From: Muribaculaceae bacterium
Lineage (GTDB): Bacteria; Pseudomonadota; Alphaproteobacteria; Rs-D84
Assembly: GCA_023665245.1 (NCBI GenBank)
Contig: JAMPEH010000014.1
Coordinates: forward strand, 1-34,461
Length of the DNA: 34,461 nt
Direction of reading: 5' to 3'
The stretch's first letter is position 1. Each line of letters opens with the position of its first letter. Made by a program: the position numbers and the translations under genes. Shown here in pieces: positions 17,138 through 26,400 of the stretch. The notes under the pieces were generated by a model that made no database searches, was not told the DNA's origin, and saw only the letters and a program-made list of their open reading frames with translations.

Positions 17138-17464
17138 CTAGTATTCGTCGGCATACATAATCGTTAAAACACGGTTGGTAACTTTGGGATTGCTCACATC
17201 TGCTGAGAAATACAGAAACTCACGATCATAGTAGTCAATCTTCCAGAAAATCTTTTTTCCCTTATAATCAAAAGCTCCAAAGTCCCGCTCACCATACGGG
17301 GCATTATTCTCGTCAAATTTATCAAAAGTTCTGACTTTGGTAATAATTTCCTTGATATCCTCTGTCGTATTTGAACGGATACCACGAGTAAGAACGAGAG
17401 TTCCTTTTGATAAATGCTGACGAAAATCGTCGTTTTGAGCGGCAATATCAGCTATATTAGTCAT
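17138..17464 (-). CDS. DUF3768 domain protein
   Basis: A 108-residue protein matching DUF3768 along its whole length: I-A-A-Q-N-D-D-F-R near the N-terminus, L-T-R-G-I, then Y-G-E-R-D-F-G-A-F, W-K-I-D-Y-Y-D and R-V-L-T-I-M-Y-A-D-E-Y at the end. The family is found mainly in Alphaproteobacteria and often near plasmid or mobile genes; no activity is established. It overlaps the ankyrin gene by 8 bases and ends 10 bases before the broken DUF1737 gene, so it belongs to the same transcription unit. It is one of the better taxonomic hints in the window. Confidence 0.92.
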   Translation of the reverse strand: MTNIADIAAQNDDFRQHLSKGTLVLTRGIRSNTTEDIKEIITKVRTFDKFDENNAPYGERDFGAFDYKGKKIFWKIDYYDREFLYFSADVSNPKVTNRVLTIMYADEY

Positions 17465-17981
17465 TATTGCCGCCCTTCAAAATTTCTAAAAATCTTTTGT
17501 CGTTAAAGGCTCTGTTTGCTTTTGCAATATCATAGGCGGTTTCATTATTATTGTTCTTTATGGCCAAATCACTCAAAGGTAATAAATTGCCGACAACAGC
17601 CATTCTCATAGAAACTTGCGGATGCGATAAAGCAGCCATTAAGGGCGTATTGCCATTGTTATCTTGAGCATTCGGATTTGCACCATTTTCAATCAATGCC
17701 AGCAGACAGTTATATGCGCTCCGATGCTTTGCCATAATATGCAAAGGCGTTTCCCCCGCATTGCTTTTGGAATTAACATTACCGCCATAAGCTAAAAATA
17801 GTTGGATAATCTCTGAATCACAATGTTCTTTGCACACCCACATAAAAGGTGTCCAGCCATTATGATTGTATGGCAAATTTATATTTACACCTTGGCTTAA
17901 GAGATTGTTTATGGTTGAGAAATCATCGTGATACAATGCGTCCATCAGTTGCCGACGCATTTCGGCTTGAAGGTTAGTCAT
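17457..17981 (-). CDS. Ankyrin-repeat protein
   Basis: A 174-residue protein with four or five ankyrin repeats, typified by G-E-T-P-L-H-I-M-A, I-E-N-G-A-N-P-N-A and G-N-T-P-L-M-A-A-L. Each repeat forms a helix-turn-helix-loop that mediates protein binding. I chose ATG 17981 because AAAAGGAGAATTAAG precedes it; nine further in-frame codons upstream have no such signal. The last repeat (N-N-E-T-A-Y-D-I-A-K-A-N) is complete. It is the first gene of the unit that continues with DUF3768 (8-base overlap). No signal peptide or catalytic domain is visible, so it is probably an intracellular binding protein. Confidence 0.88.
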   Translation of the reverse strand: MTNLQAEMRRQLMDALYHDDFSTINNLLSQGVNINLPYNHNGWTPFMWVCKEHCDSEIIQLFLAYGGNVNSKSNAGETPLHIMAKHRSAYNCLLALIENGANPNAQDNNGNTPLMAALSHPQVSMRMAVVGNLLPLSDLAIKNNNNETAYDIAKANRAFNDKRFLEILKGGNND

Positions 17982-18235
17982 CTTAATTCTCCTTTTAGTC
18001 CGCTTCAAAGTGGGACAAGTTGGTTATAAATTCACTTTTTTGAGAAATATCACCTAGGATATCTCCCGCTTGCAATCTGATTTAAACATACAGAAATCCT
18101 TAAGTCAAGCTATTTTTTACATAAAAATACGCTTAACTTAATGTTTTTGTATGGTTTTATTTTAAATTCAACGGGTTGATTCGGGATTTTTTTTATAAAT
18201 ATTGTGGCTATTAGTATTATCTGAATGTATAAATT

Positions 18236-18263
18236 AAAACCGCCACGTTTTCGTAACGGTTTT
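18236..18263 (-). terminator. Terminator of the second ankyrin gene
   Basis: On the minus strand AAACCGTTACG pairs with CGTGGCGGTTT (two U-G wobbles) around an AAAA loop and is followed by TTAATTTAT, just beyond the stop at 18272. Confidence 0.65.
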
Positions 18264-18271
18264 ATATAATC

Positions 18272-18853
18272 TCAGTCTTTATCTTCTGTTTCTTCTTTCC
18301 ATGCTGGTGGGCGTAACACATATCCACCATTATCTATTAAAATCTCTGCAAGCTCAAATTCTGAACGGTTTAAGGCCTCCATTAAAGGCGTTTGAAACTT
18401 TATATTCGGGCGATTGATATCAATTCCTGCATCCACCAACATTTGTATAGCTTTGAGCTTGTTTTCTGTTGGCATACTATCATTGTAAATGATACATATT
18501 AAAGCATTATCCCCTAAGAGATTGGTTCGGTTGATTTCGGCACCTCTCTTTATTAGATATTCAATCCCCTCAAGGCCTGCACTATGAATGCAACACTCTA
18601 AAAATAAACTAGAATGATAATTTCCTATTGTGGCTTCAAGTTTACCATCCATCTCTGTTTTTATGCAATCTTCCAGACTCTTGGCATCGTCAATAATAAG
18701 ATGATATTCGCCCTTTTCGTCAGGTTGCGTGCCAAAAGTCTCATATTTGATACGTCCGCTTATTCGCTTTAAAGCCTCCAAAGTCTTTTCTAACTCATCA
18801 ATATGAATATAATTGGCACAAGTGTTATCTTCTTTATTGTATTTCTTAAGCAT
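18272..18853 (-). CDS. Ankyrin-repeat protein (second)
   Basis: A 193-residue protein. The first 80 residues are unique and include L-E-K-T-L-E-A-L-K-R-I. The C-terminal 110 residues hold three ankyrin repeats: I-E-Y-L-I-K-R-G-A-E-I-N, G-D-N-A-L-I-C-I-I, M-L-V-D-A-G-I-D-I-N-R-P and T-P-L-M-E-A-L-N-R-S-E. ATG 18853 follows TAGGAGAAAGAAA, a good ribosome-binding site; a 15-codon upstream extension lacks one. It is a separate unit with its own terminator at 18236. It is paralogous in design, but not obviously in sequence, to the ankyrin protein downstream. The binding partner is unknown. Confidence 0.85.
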   Translation of the reverse strand: MLKKYNKEDNTCANYIHIDELEKTLEALKRISGRIKYETFGTQPDEKGEYHLIIDDAKSLEDCIKTEMDGKLEATIGNYHSSLFLECCIHSAGLEGIEYLIKRGAEINRTNLLGDNALICIIYNDSMPTENKLKAIQMLVDAGIDINRPNIKFQTPLMEALNRSEFELAEILIDNGGYVLRPPAWKEETEDKD

Positions 18854-19045
18854 TTTCTTTCTCCTATTGTTAAAATAAGTTTCATGAGGTCTTCTCACAA
18901 AAATATTTATTGGGAAAAATTGGCTGATTTTGATTTGGCTACAAAGAGAGATTGCAATTTTTTAAGCACTGATTTACTACAAAATCACGATAAATATATG
19001 TGTAGCAAATTTCTGCTCATATTGTTTTAATAATAAATTTCACTA

Positions 19046-19080
19046 GTGCCATCGGAACACTGATGGCACATTTTGTTTCT
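19046..19080 (+). terminator. Hairpin GTGCCATC/GATGGCAC followed by a T-rich tail
   Basis: A perfect 8-bp stem with an 8-base loop (GGAACACT) followed by ATTTTGTTTCT. No plus-strand gene ends just upstream, so it may insulate the downstream control region or be a relic. Confidence 0.45.
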
Positions 19081-19374
19081 GACAGCCCCACAAAACCCCT
19101 CCTTACTGTCATTTTCTTTGATTTTGTTATCGGTTAATCTGCCCTACGGATTTATGTCAATATTATTTTCTCTCTAGATTGCTGATTTAAATTTTGCTTC
19201 AAATTACCCGAATCACTTATTCTTGATTTATCAGGAAAATTGCTTGCATCTATTTTCTTTTCCGAAGGAAACAAGTATTAAAATAGATATATTTTCAGTA
19301 TATTTTAATTATATTTTAGCTGTTAAAAATTGCCTCGTAAGCTATATTTCACAAGGGATTTGCAATTTCAAAAA

Positions 19375-19489
19375 CGGATATACGTGCCAATAAATGCGGA
19401 TATAAGTACCAAAAAAAATGGCTATACATACCACTCAAAACGAATATAGATGCCAATAATGCCAAAGATAGCGGATATATCTGCCAAAT
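19375..19489 (+). repeat. Iteron-like array of five direct repeats, 22-bp period
   Basis: Repeats begin at 19375, 19397, 19419, 19441 and 19472. The consensus is cGgATATAnnTgCCAAt. The first four start exactly 22 bases apart (two helical turns), so a bound protein would line up on one face of the DNA. The fifth is offset by 31. The array ends about 50 bases before the start of a winged-helix gene. It could be operators, a partition site or replication iterons. Confidence 0.8.
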
Positions 19490-19537
19490 GCTGATTTTCA
19501 CTGATAAATACTTTTGGAAATTTATAAAGGAAACAAC

Positions 19538-20047
19538 ATGAGTAGAAGTCAAAGTGAACTCTCTTTAACGCAACGTGAAATCTTGCAATTAATTATCTAT
19601 CGCACTAAAAACCCTAAACACGCAACATTTTTCGGAGATAATGAATACATTGCTAAATGCGTCAATGTTAAACCTGATACTATCAGAAAAGCCATCAAAG
19701 AGTTAATTAAGTTGGAATATCTTGTTCAAGGTAAAGATAAACAAGGGCGCCGCCATTTGGTTTATACAGGAAAAGCATTTGCGCCAATTATCGCTGATAT
19801 GCGAAATTTTGATAAATCTATACTCAAACAGGAACGAGATAATTATCTCCGTGATCTAACTTATTGCCAAAACGAACTTGGACTTGCCCAAATCCGTATA
19901 AAAACACTAGATAAAGATAATTCTGACCTACGCTTAAATCTGCTCCATACTGAAACAAGGCTCATACAACTAGAAAATCTCTTCACCGCCCAAGGTGTTA
20001 CCAAAGAACAGATTGATGTTATGATTAAACAGGCGGTGGAAACTTAA
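19538..20047 (+). CDS. Winged-helix DNA-binding protein with coiled-coil tail
   Basis: A 169-residue protein. Residues 8-80 form a winged helix: L-T-Q-R-E-I-L-Q-L-I, then the recognition-helix region N-E-Y-I-A-K-C-V-N-V-K-P-D-T-I-R-K-A-I-K-E-L, and a wing near K-D-K-Q-G-R-R-H-L-V-Y. Residues 95-150 look like a coiled coil (L-K-Q-E-R-D-N-Y-L-R-D-L ... L-D-K-D-N-S-D-L-R-L-N-L). ATG 19538 has AAAGGAAACAAC upstream. The combination of DNA-binding head and coiled-coil tail recalls plasmid regulators such as KfrA or small partition proteins. The 22-bp repeat array immediately upstream is its likely binding site. It is not a recognised replication initiator. Its stop overlaps the end of the reverse-transcriptase remnant on the other strand. 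Confidence 0.8.
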   Translation: MSRSQSELSLTQREILQLIIYRTKNPKHATFFGDNEYIAKCVNVKPDTIRKAIKELIKLEYLVQGKDKQGRRHLVYTGKAFAPIIADMRNFDKSILKQERDNYLRDLTYCQNELGLAQIRIKTLDKDNSDLRLNLLHTETRLIQLENLFTAQGVTKEQIDVMIKQAVET

Positions 20048-20845
20048 GACAGTTCCCACTTTTTCCATCGGTACTTTATTTCTTTCAATATTTTATTATC
20101 AATAAGCGATATATTTTTGTTTTTCAAGAAACCTAAAAAGTTGTCTTTTTTTAGATCTTCTTGAGATAGCAAAGAATATCTTAATAACCATTCTGTTCTA
20201 TTTTTAGTAATTTCTATAATGCAATTATATACATCATCTTGCTTCATCATTTTATAATATATAGAAGCCATTACCAATGAAATGGCATCAGTTATGGATT
20301 TTATATTAATATTTGGCAATCTTATCTTATATTTTAGAGCAATATAAAAAGCCTATGTAAGGACATCAGATTTTGTTTCGTTATTATCCGTGCATATTAT
20401 AGTTTCTAGTAAAACATTTAGATTTGATGCATATAAATATTCTATATTGGTTTCATAAAAACTATCAATATCTTTTATAGTATATGGATATAGATAAATT
20501 AAATGATGCAAATACTTTCAATAGAACAAAAAGATTTTTTTGATTTAATAGAAATTCCTCTAATCATTTTTATTGCGTATTTCAGCACAGAAGCATTATT
20601 TTCTCTTTTAAAAATTTCAACAGTATCGTCTATAAATCCAATAATATCTTTGTAATTATTGTCATCAATATTTTGAGGTAGTTTAACCTTACGTAATTCT
20701 CTAACCCATACATCATCAAGCGGTTGCGGTGTTTCAAGTATCTGTGTCTTTTTATCATTGATACTCAAGTGAAATCTGTTTAATTCTTTTGTAAGTGCCA
20801 GAATAAACCTTTCTGCTTCTTCTTTCGTATTACAAACACAAAAAA
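20044..20845 (-). pseudogene. Reverse transcriptase, frameshifted C-terminal remnant
   Basis: This is the continuation of the reverse-transcriptase gene in two further frames. After the frameshift at the T7 run (20840-20846) the frame encodes C-N-T-K-E-E-A-E-R-F and on to F-C-S-I-E before a second -1 shift near 20515-20525 (restored frame H-H-L-I-Y-L-Y-P-Y). An in-frame TAG follows at 20353-20355, and the last part runs from about 20319 to 20044, ending W-K-K-W-E-L-S. The region is helical, as in the C-terminal domains of Abi/DRT-type reverse transcriptases. Three separate lesions make functional expression unlikely. Confidence 0.75.
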
Positions 20846-21598
20846 ATCATCTATATAGCGGATGTATTTAAAATCTTGATTAATTAGTTCTTTGTCAATA
20901 TATGATATAATCGTTTCAAAAATTATATTTGATATGTCAGGAGATATCGGAATACCAATACTTTCATTATTACTCATATATCTTATCGCCAAATCCAAGT
21001 CATTTATCCAATCTTTATTTTTTTGTTGTTCTTGCGCGATTTCTTTTCCTTTAATTTCCCAAGTAATAGAATGGGAGTAAATACTTGGAAATGCCATAGA
21101 TATATCAGTTTTAACTATATATTTTCCAGTTCCTAACATTTCTAATTTAGCTAATATGTCATCTTTTGTTTTGGTATTATATTCCATTGGAACCAATCTT
21201 TGCAAATCACTACTATTTCTCGGTATGATCATACTAACACTTTTGTTTTGCCAATTTTTAGCTATAAAATACTTTACATATTCCCAATTTTCATAAATTA
21301 TTCTGCACACATTTGAATATGCTAACGGATGAGGAATAGATAAAAGTCTTTGAGAATTATTATTTTTGGTAATATAGTACCCAGTGCCTTCACATATTTT
21401 ATTCCCTTGAAGTTTATTTGCTTTTATTTGATTTTCAATTAGTTTTCCAAACTTTTCTGTTGAAAAAATGGGTGGTAATTCTTTTGGAAAATAGCTGTTA
21501 CACAATGCCTTTCGCAAGAAAGTTGCTTTATCTATATTAATTACTTGATTATACTCAGTAAAATCACAAAAACCCAAATCGTCCACTGTATAGTTCAT
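20780..21598 (-). pseudogene. Reverse transcriptase of the Abi/DRT defence type, N-terminal part
   Basis: The frame encodes a reverse-transcriptase domain. Visible are R-L-L-S-I-P-H-P (template/fingers), Y-I-V-K-T-D-I-S-M-A-F-P-S-I (motif A), I-G-I-P-I-S-P-D-I-S-N-I-I (motif B region) and the catalytic R-Y-I-D-D-F (motif C, two metal-binding aspartates). Right after Y-I-D-D a run of seven T leaves the frame shifted; eight T would restore it into the downstream remnant. The likely start is ATG 21598, 13 bases after rloB-like, so it was the last gene of the defence operon. The G-I-P-I-S-P-D motif fits the standalone AbiA/AbiK/UG class rather than retrons or group II introns. Further lesions downstream argue for a pseudogene. 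Confidence 0.85.
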
Positions 21599-21611
21599 TA
21601 TAAAAAGTCCT

Positions 21612-22199
21612 TTAATCTTCAATTATGCTCTTAATTACCTCGTGCATATTTGTATAAGGGCTTTCATTTTCATCTAAATTTAGACTTTCAGCGTTTTTGA
21701 TAGCTAGTCCAAGCTTATCTTTTAAATCTTCAAAAATTACCTTGCGTGACTTTAATTGCTTTATGTTGTAGTCGGTATGAAACTCTCTATTGTATGCGTT
21801 TTTAAATTCCTCACAACACTCTTTTGCATCCTTAAAAGCCTTATCAGTCTTTTTCAAATGAAGCAGTAACCAATACTCATAACAAGGAACTGATATAGCA
21901 GGAACAATGCCTTTTTCCCTACAAGTTGCAATAACTTTTTTAAATTTAGCATCCTCGCAATCATCCTTATCAAATAAGCAATAGATTGTTGCGGTTCCTT
22001 CATCTGGAAACAAAGCTCGCTTTTCTTCAGCTGCTCTTAATATATTTTCGGGGCTTGTGCCATAACAATTTTCTGCTTTAAGGTTTATGTTATTGGATTT
22101 ACCCAGCCCATCCATATAAAATTTGGAAGACTTCACATCCTCACAAATAAACAGATGTAAGGGTTTTATTGGTCTTGTCGGACGAGTTCTTCTTGCCAT
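21612..22199 (-). CDS. RloB-like TOPRIM protein (AbiLii/RloB type)
   Basis: A 195-residue protein of the RloB family. The N-terminal R-P-I-K-P-L-H-L-F-I-C-E-D holds the acidic E20 and D21, and Y-C-L-F-D-K-D-D supplies D77-x-D79, together forming a TOPRIM-like metal site. The C-terminal half is helical (P-C-Y-E-Y-W-L-L-L-H). GAGGAATAAC precedes the ATG, and only 2 bases separate it from the AAA ATPase gene upstream. Such ATPase/RloB pairs occur inside type I RM loci (RloA/RloB in Campylobacter) and resemble the AbiL abortive-infection pair. The nuclease or effector role is inferred from the family. The gene is intact. Confidence 0.88.
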   Translation of the reverse strand: MARRTRPTRPIKPLHLFICEDVKSSKFYMDGLGKSNNINLKAENCYGTSPENILRAAEEKRALFPDEGTATIYCLFDKDDCEDAKFKKVIATCREKGIVPAISVPCYEYWLLLHLKKTDKAFKDAKECCEEFKNAYNREFHTDYNIKQLKSRKVIFEDLKDKLGLAIKNAESLNLDENESPYTNMHEVIKSIIED

Positions 22200-22201
22200 C
22201 G

Positions 22202-23359
22202 TTATTCCTCACTTATCTTTGGAATAGCACCAAAAATCCCATACATATATTCATTATAAAAGGCACCTTTTTTCCTTTTAATTTCTTTAAAGTCACTTAA
22301 AGAATATAAATCGCTAGAATATCCGTTTTCTTTTGATACAAACCAGATCTGGTCTCTGGTTAATGTATCACCGTCCATTAAATAATGAGCATGAGATGTA
22401 AATATGAGTTGAGCTCCTTTCGGGTTAGTCTCAGGATTATTAAATAAATTTACAAGATATTTAACCAAATGCGGATGAAGAGAATTATCCAATTCATCAA
22501 TAAACAGTATCTTACCTTCTTGAAGAACTGGCATTATTTCATCTGATAATACCAATAACGCTATTGTTCCTTCAGATTCTTCTTCCATAAAATTAAATGT
22601 AATTTCTTCGCCTTTTTCGTTTTTATGAATAGAAAACAGCCCTTCTCTATTAGCAACCAACCGTGTAATAGGAATATCCGCTTTTCTTAAAAACTCTGCT
22701 TTTCCAGAACAATCAATATCTTTATGTGAAAAATCTTTATCTAAATCAGGCCGTTCATAATTAAAAATAACCATCATATCATCGGAAAACCATTTATATA
22801 TTTCCAAAATGAATTTATCTTTCGTATTCCTATTATTAACCAATTCGCTTATCAAAGACCGAGATGATATGGTTTGTTTGGCTATCTCTTTATCAATACC
22901 ATAAGGACTTACAAAATCATTCTCTGTCCTTTTAAATAAACACTTCTCTCTTTTATCCTGCTCAAGCTCTGTATAATAAGCTTCTTCCCTGATAATACCA
23001 TGCTCATTTAGTTTTACAATATATTTGTATAGATTATTGTTTTTAATAAATTCTATCTCAAAATTTGAATTTTCCTCTTTGCTTCCAAGTTTATACGTTG
23101 GAATCTCCATAGGTTCATTTAATCTTTTGAGATAGCTACTTTCAATTAGGAACTGAAGATAGTTAATTGCATGAATAAAATTACTTTTTCCTGAGGCATT
23201 CGCACCAAATATCGCCGATGTTCTATAAACATAAGGCTTTTTCTTGCTCCTCGTTTCAATAGAATTCTCTATAGAACCATTATTTGTAAGAGGCTCCATA
23301 GAAAACTCAACCTTATTTTTAAAGCTTTTAAGGTTATTAAAACTAAAATTTAACAGCAT
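22202..23359 (-). CDS. AAA/ABC-type ATPase of an AbiL/RloA pair
   Basis: A 385-residue SMC/ABC-like ATPase (AAA_21 type). It has Walker A G-A-N-A-S-G-K-S at 52-59, a coiled insertion, Walker B with D-loop I-L-F-I-D-E-L-D-N-S-L-H-P-H-L, and an H-loop motif F-T-S-H-A-H. The ATG at 23359 is preferred (AAGGA 9 bases upstream); a TTG-initiated extension of six codons is unlikely. It is followed within 2 bases by the RloB-like gene, its expected partner. In AbiL/RloAB and OLD-like systems the ATPase senses phage or DNA structure and licenses the partner effector; here this is inferred. The motifs are intact. Confidence 0.9.
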   Translation of the reverse strand: MLLNFSFNNLKSFKNKVEFSMEPLTNNGSIENSIETRSKKKPYVYRTSAIFGANASGKSNFIHAINYLQFLIESSYLKRLNEPMEIPTYKLGSKEENSNFEIEFIKNNNLYKYIVKLNEHGIIREEAYYTELEQDKREKCLFKRTENDFVSPYGIDKEIAKQTISSRSLISELVNNRNTKDKFILEIYKWFSDDMMVIFNYERPDLDKDFSHKDIDCSGKAEFLRKADIPITRLVANREGLFSIHKNEKGEEITFNFMEEESEGTIALLVLSDEIMPVLQEGKILFIDELDNSLHPHLVKYLVNLFNNPETNPKGAQLIFTSHAHYLMDGDTLTRDQIWFVSKENGYSSDLYSLSDFKEIKRKKGAFYNEYMYGIFGAIPKISEE

Positions 23360-23494
23360 TAACTCAATTCCTTGCAAAAATTTTACATAGATTTATAGTT
23401 AATATAGACAATACTCCAAAATAAGTCAAGCAATATATTCTAATATGAAGAAAAATATCTTGACTAAATAATATTGCACAAGACACGATTGATA

Positions 23495-26400
23495 TTATGC
23501 AAATACCTCATCTAAATCTGTTTCCAGAGTTCCTCTTTGGACAGATGGAAGTGTATCAAACTGACGTAAATGATGCTGAGAGATTGTTACTTCTTCATCA
23601 AATCCTAATATATATGCAGTTGCAATACGATAGATTATCTCTGTTGGAGCTAGTCCATAAACTTGATTTGCAAAAATATGCTTCAAACGGTCATTTTTAT
23701 TTGGTAACTCGCTTTTAAGAATCTCACTTCTAAATAGACGTTTCACAATTTCTGTAATGTATAGACCTGATTTCATATATAAATCAATGAAAGTCTTACT
23801 ACTGTCGTTAAAACATTCTGGACATTCTTTCTCTAGATTATCAACCATTTCTATTACCACTTTCTTTGGCGTATAGATTTGATTTGTTTTTTGTGGTGGA
23901 ATATAGTCAAATATATCCTCTGTACTATTCTCGTCAAAATAGTTAGCTAATCTTCGTTTCAGGCGTAAAAACTCCTTAACAGAGTCATTAAAGACAACAG
24001 GATCAAATAAATGCCCGTCAAAATGCTTTGTTTCCCCTGTTTCCTCATCTGTGTAGTCGCCGCCATCACGCAAAAATCTAAATTCTTCAAGGCTAATACT
24101 CGTAACATCTTTGAAAACTTCATCTGGAATAAGCGTATCAAAGTTTTCCAAGGTCGTATCCTCATCGCCATATGCCATTAAAAATGACGGAATAGTCCTT
24201 GAAAATCCTCTTAAATGGTCGCGAACAGATGATTCAATCGCCGTCTTTTCTTTAACTTTCTTATCTGTTTCAACAGCTTTAACAATTGTCTGACCTGCCG
24301 TTTTGACAAGTTCTTCTGCTTTTTGCTGCATACTTTCAACAAAGCTCTTTTTGTTTTCGGCCTGTTTCTTATCATAAGCCTTGTTAATTTGGGCAATTTT
24401 CTCTAGTTTATGTTCATCTCTTGCTTGTTCAATTTCTTTTTGACGTTCTAATTCAATAGTATTATGTTTAATTTTGAAATCGCCATAATGCTTAGCAATA
24501 ACAGTATCACTCTCTGCATTTATCTTTCTTTCTACATCTTTTTGCGTGCTAACCGTCATATCTTTACCAAAATATTCCTTAGCCTCAGAAATCAATGGTT
24601 TGGCAACATTTTCCTTAAACTCTTCTTTCAAAGCTTCAAACATTGAATCCTTTTTGGTATCGGTTGGCATTTTTTGAATATTTTCTATTGTTGCCTGCAA
24701 CTCGTCTACAACGGTATATATTTTGCTACCAAACACATTATCTACGCCAATATCAATGCTTGTTTGTGGTAATTCAACTTCACCTTTATCATTGATAGAT
24801 AAGTCTTGTTTAGTATTTTGGGTTACAGGAACAGGCTCTTTAACTGGTTCAAACTGCTTTATGATATTAACAACTTCTTGCGGGGCACTAAAAATGTTGC
24901 TTATGTTTTGGAATAAGAAGTTGCTCATAAATCCACGTCTAACCACTTCTACAGCGTGAATCTTACGTGGTATGGAAAGCACTTTTTCCGCATCAAGCGT
25001 TATCATTTCGCCATCGTCATCTTCGCCATATACAGGGAAGAAGTTAATCAACTCACGAACGTGGCGTTTTCTTGTATCCATATCGCCTTTACCGCTGGTT
25101 GTATCTGCACTTAAATCATTGGCAAATTGTTCAAATATATCTAATGTTCTAGCTGGGTCAAAGTCAAATACATAAGCATTTTCTTTACGGAATAATACTC
25201 CATCTATATTAAATAAGCACGGATTTTGAGCCCGAAAAGCTGCTTGCATATAAAGAGCGGGACTTTTAACATTGCTTAACATTAAAACAGCTGTCCATTC
25301 AGGAACAGTTACGCCTGTTGTTAATTGTCCAACAGAAATGGTTATGGTTTTCTCGTTTTCCTTGATGGCTTTAACCACCTTATCAAAAGCTTTGCTATTT
25401 TCGCTATCGTCATCTAGTTTGCCATCACCAGCAACCAAAACAATTTCATATTCGGCAAATATTGGATGTTCTCTTAACTTACGGGCTAGTGCTTTTGCGC
25501 TATCTACACGGTTTAAGAGCCAGAATGTATGCTTTAACTCTTGACGCAATTCCTCAGTAGAAAACGGAAACTTTGGCAATGTTGTTAATGCTTCTAAAAA
25601 CTTATCAACATCGGCTTCATACTTAAAACTGCCATTTGCATTCGTGATAAAAAATTCGTTCAAGTCAAAAGCATATTCCTCGGCCTCACCATCGTCATTG
25701 AAATCCGCACCTTTCTTCAACTTATCACGGATTATCTCAGACATTTGATAGGTGTATAAATTTAACTGTGGCAATGCTTCGTATGGGTTTTCTTCCTCTC
25801 TGCTACTATCCCACTCACGTTTAGCCTTTTGTTCATCTGCATACGTCCAGTTATATATTTCTTCTTCACGAAACTTATCATAGGCCAAAGCCTTAAAAGG
25901 TGTTCCTGAAAGGTGAAGTGTATATTTGCGCTTAATATGGTCAAATGCTACATCAGTTTTATATGTATCAACGCCTTCGTGTGCTTCGTCAATAACTAAA
26001 ATATCCCAATCTAACTCGGCAACTTCTTTTAGTTTATCATATTGACCTCCAAAATAGATAGAGCCTTTCATATCTTGCAATGATACAAATTCAATAAATC
26101 CTTTGAGTTTATCACGCACGCTAATATATTGCTCACGCGAAAGTACATATTTACGGTCTTTTAGTGTATCTACTTGACTTATGAAATAATATCCTGATTC
26201 TGTTCCTAAAAACTTCACATAATCATTATACCAAGATATAGCAATGGCTGGACGATTGGTTACGATCAATATCTTTTTAGCATTAAGTGTTTTACACAGT
26301 TCGTAGGTTGAAAGTGTTTTTCCGAAACGAGGTTTAGCATTCCACAAAAATTCTGGCTCTTCCGCATCATGACGAATAAAATAATCTTTAGTTTGCGAAA

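Larger units (their letters stand above)
18854..19537. other. 684-bp non-coding control region between divergent genes
   Basis: The stretch has no convincing gene. It contains a hairpin at 19046-19069, a very AT-rich block at 19280-19322 with three spaced TATATTTT-like motifs (ATATATTTT, GTATATTTT, TTATATTTT) roughly 11-12 bases apart, and the 22-bp repeat array at 19375-19489. AT-rich repeats followed by iteron-like repeats and a DNA-binding gene resemble a replication or partition locus. Confidence 0.5.

Noticed and set aside
18803..19030. 75-codon plus-strand frame across the ankyrin gene start
   Set aside because: It overlaps the translation start region of the ankyrin gene, lacks a ribosome-binding site and has no recognisable family.
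19375..19489. CRISPR array
   Set aside because: The repeats are degenerate 17-base units at 22-bp spacing with no constant repeat/variable spacer structure and no cas genes.
20840..20846. Programmed ribosomal frameshift at the T7 run in the reverse transcriptase
   Set aside because: Two further independent lesions downstream (a second shift and a TAG) make decay more likely than programmed recoding.
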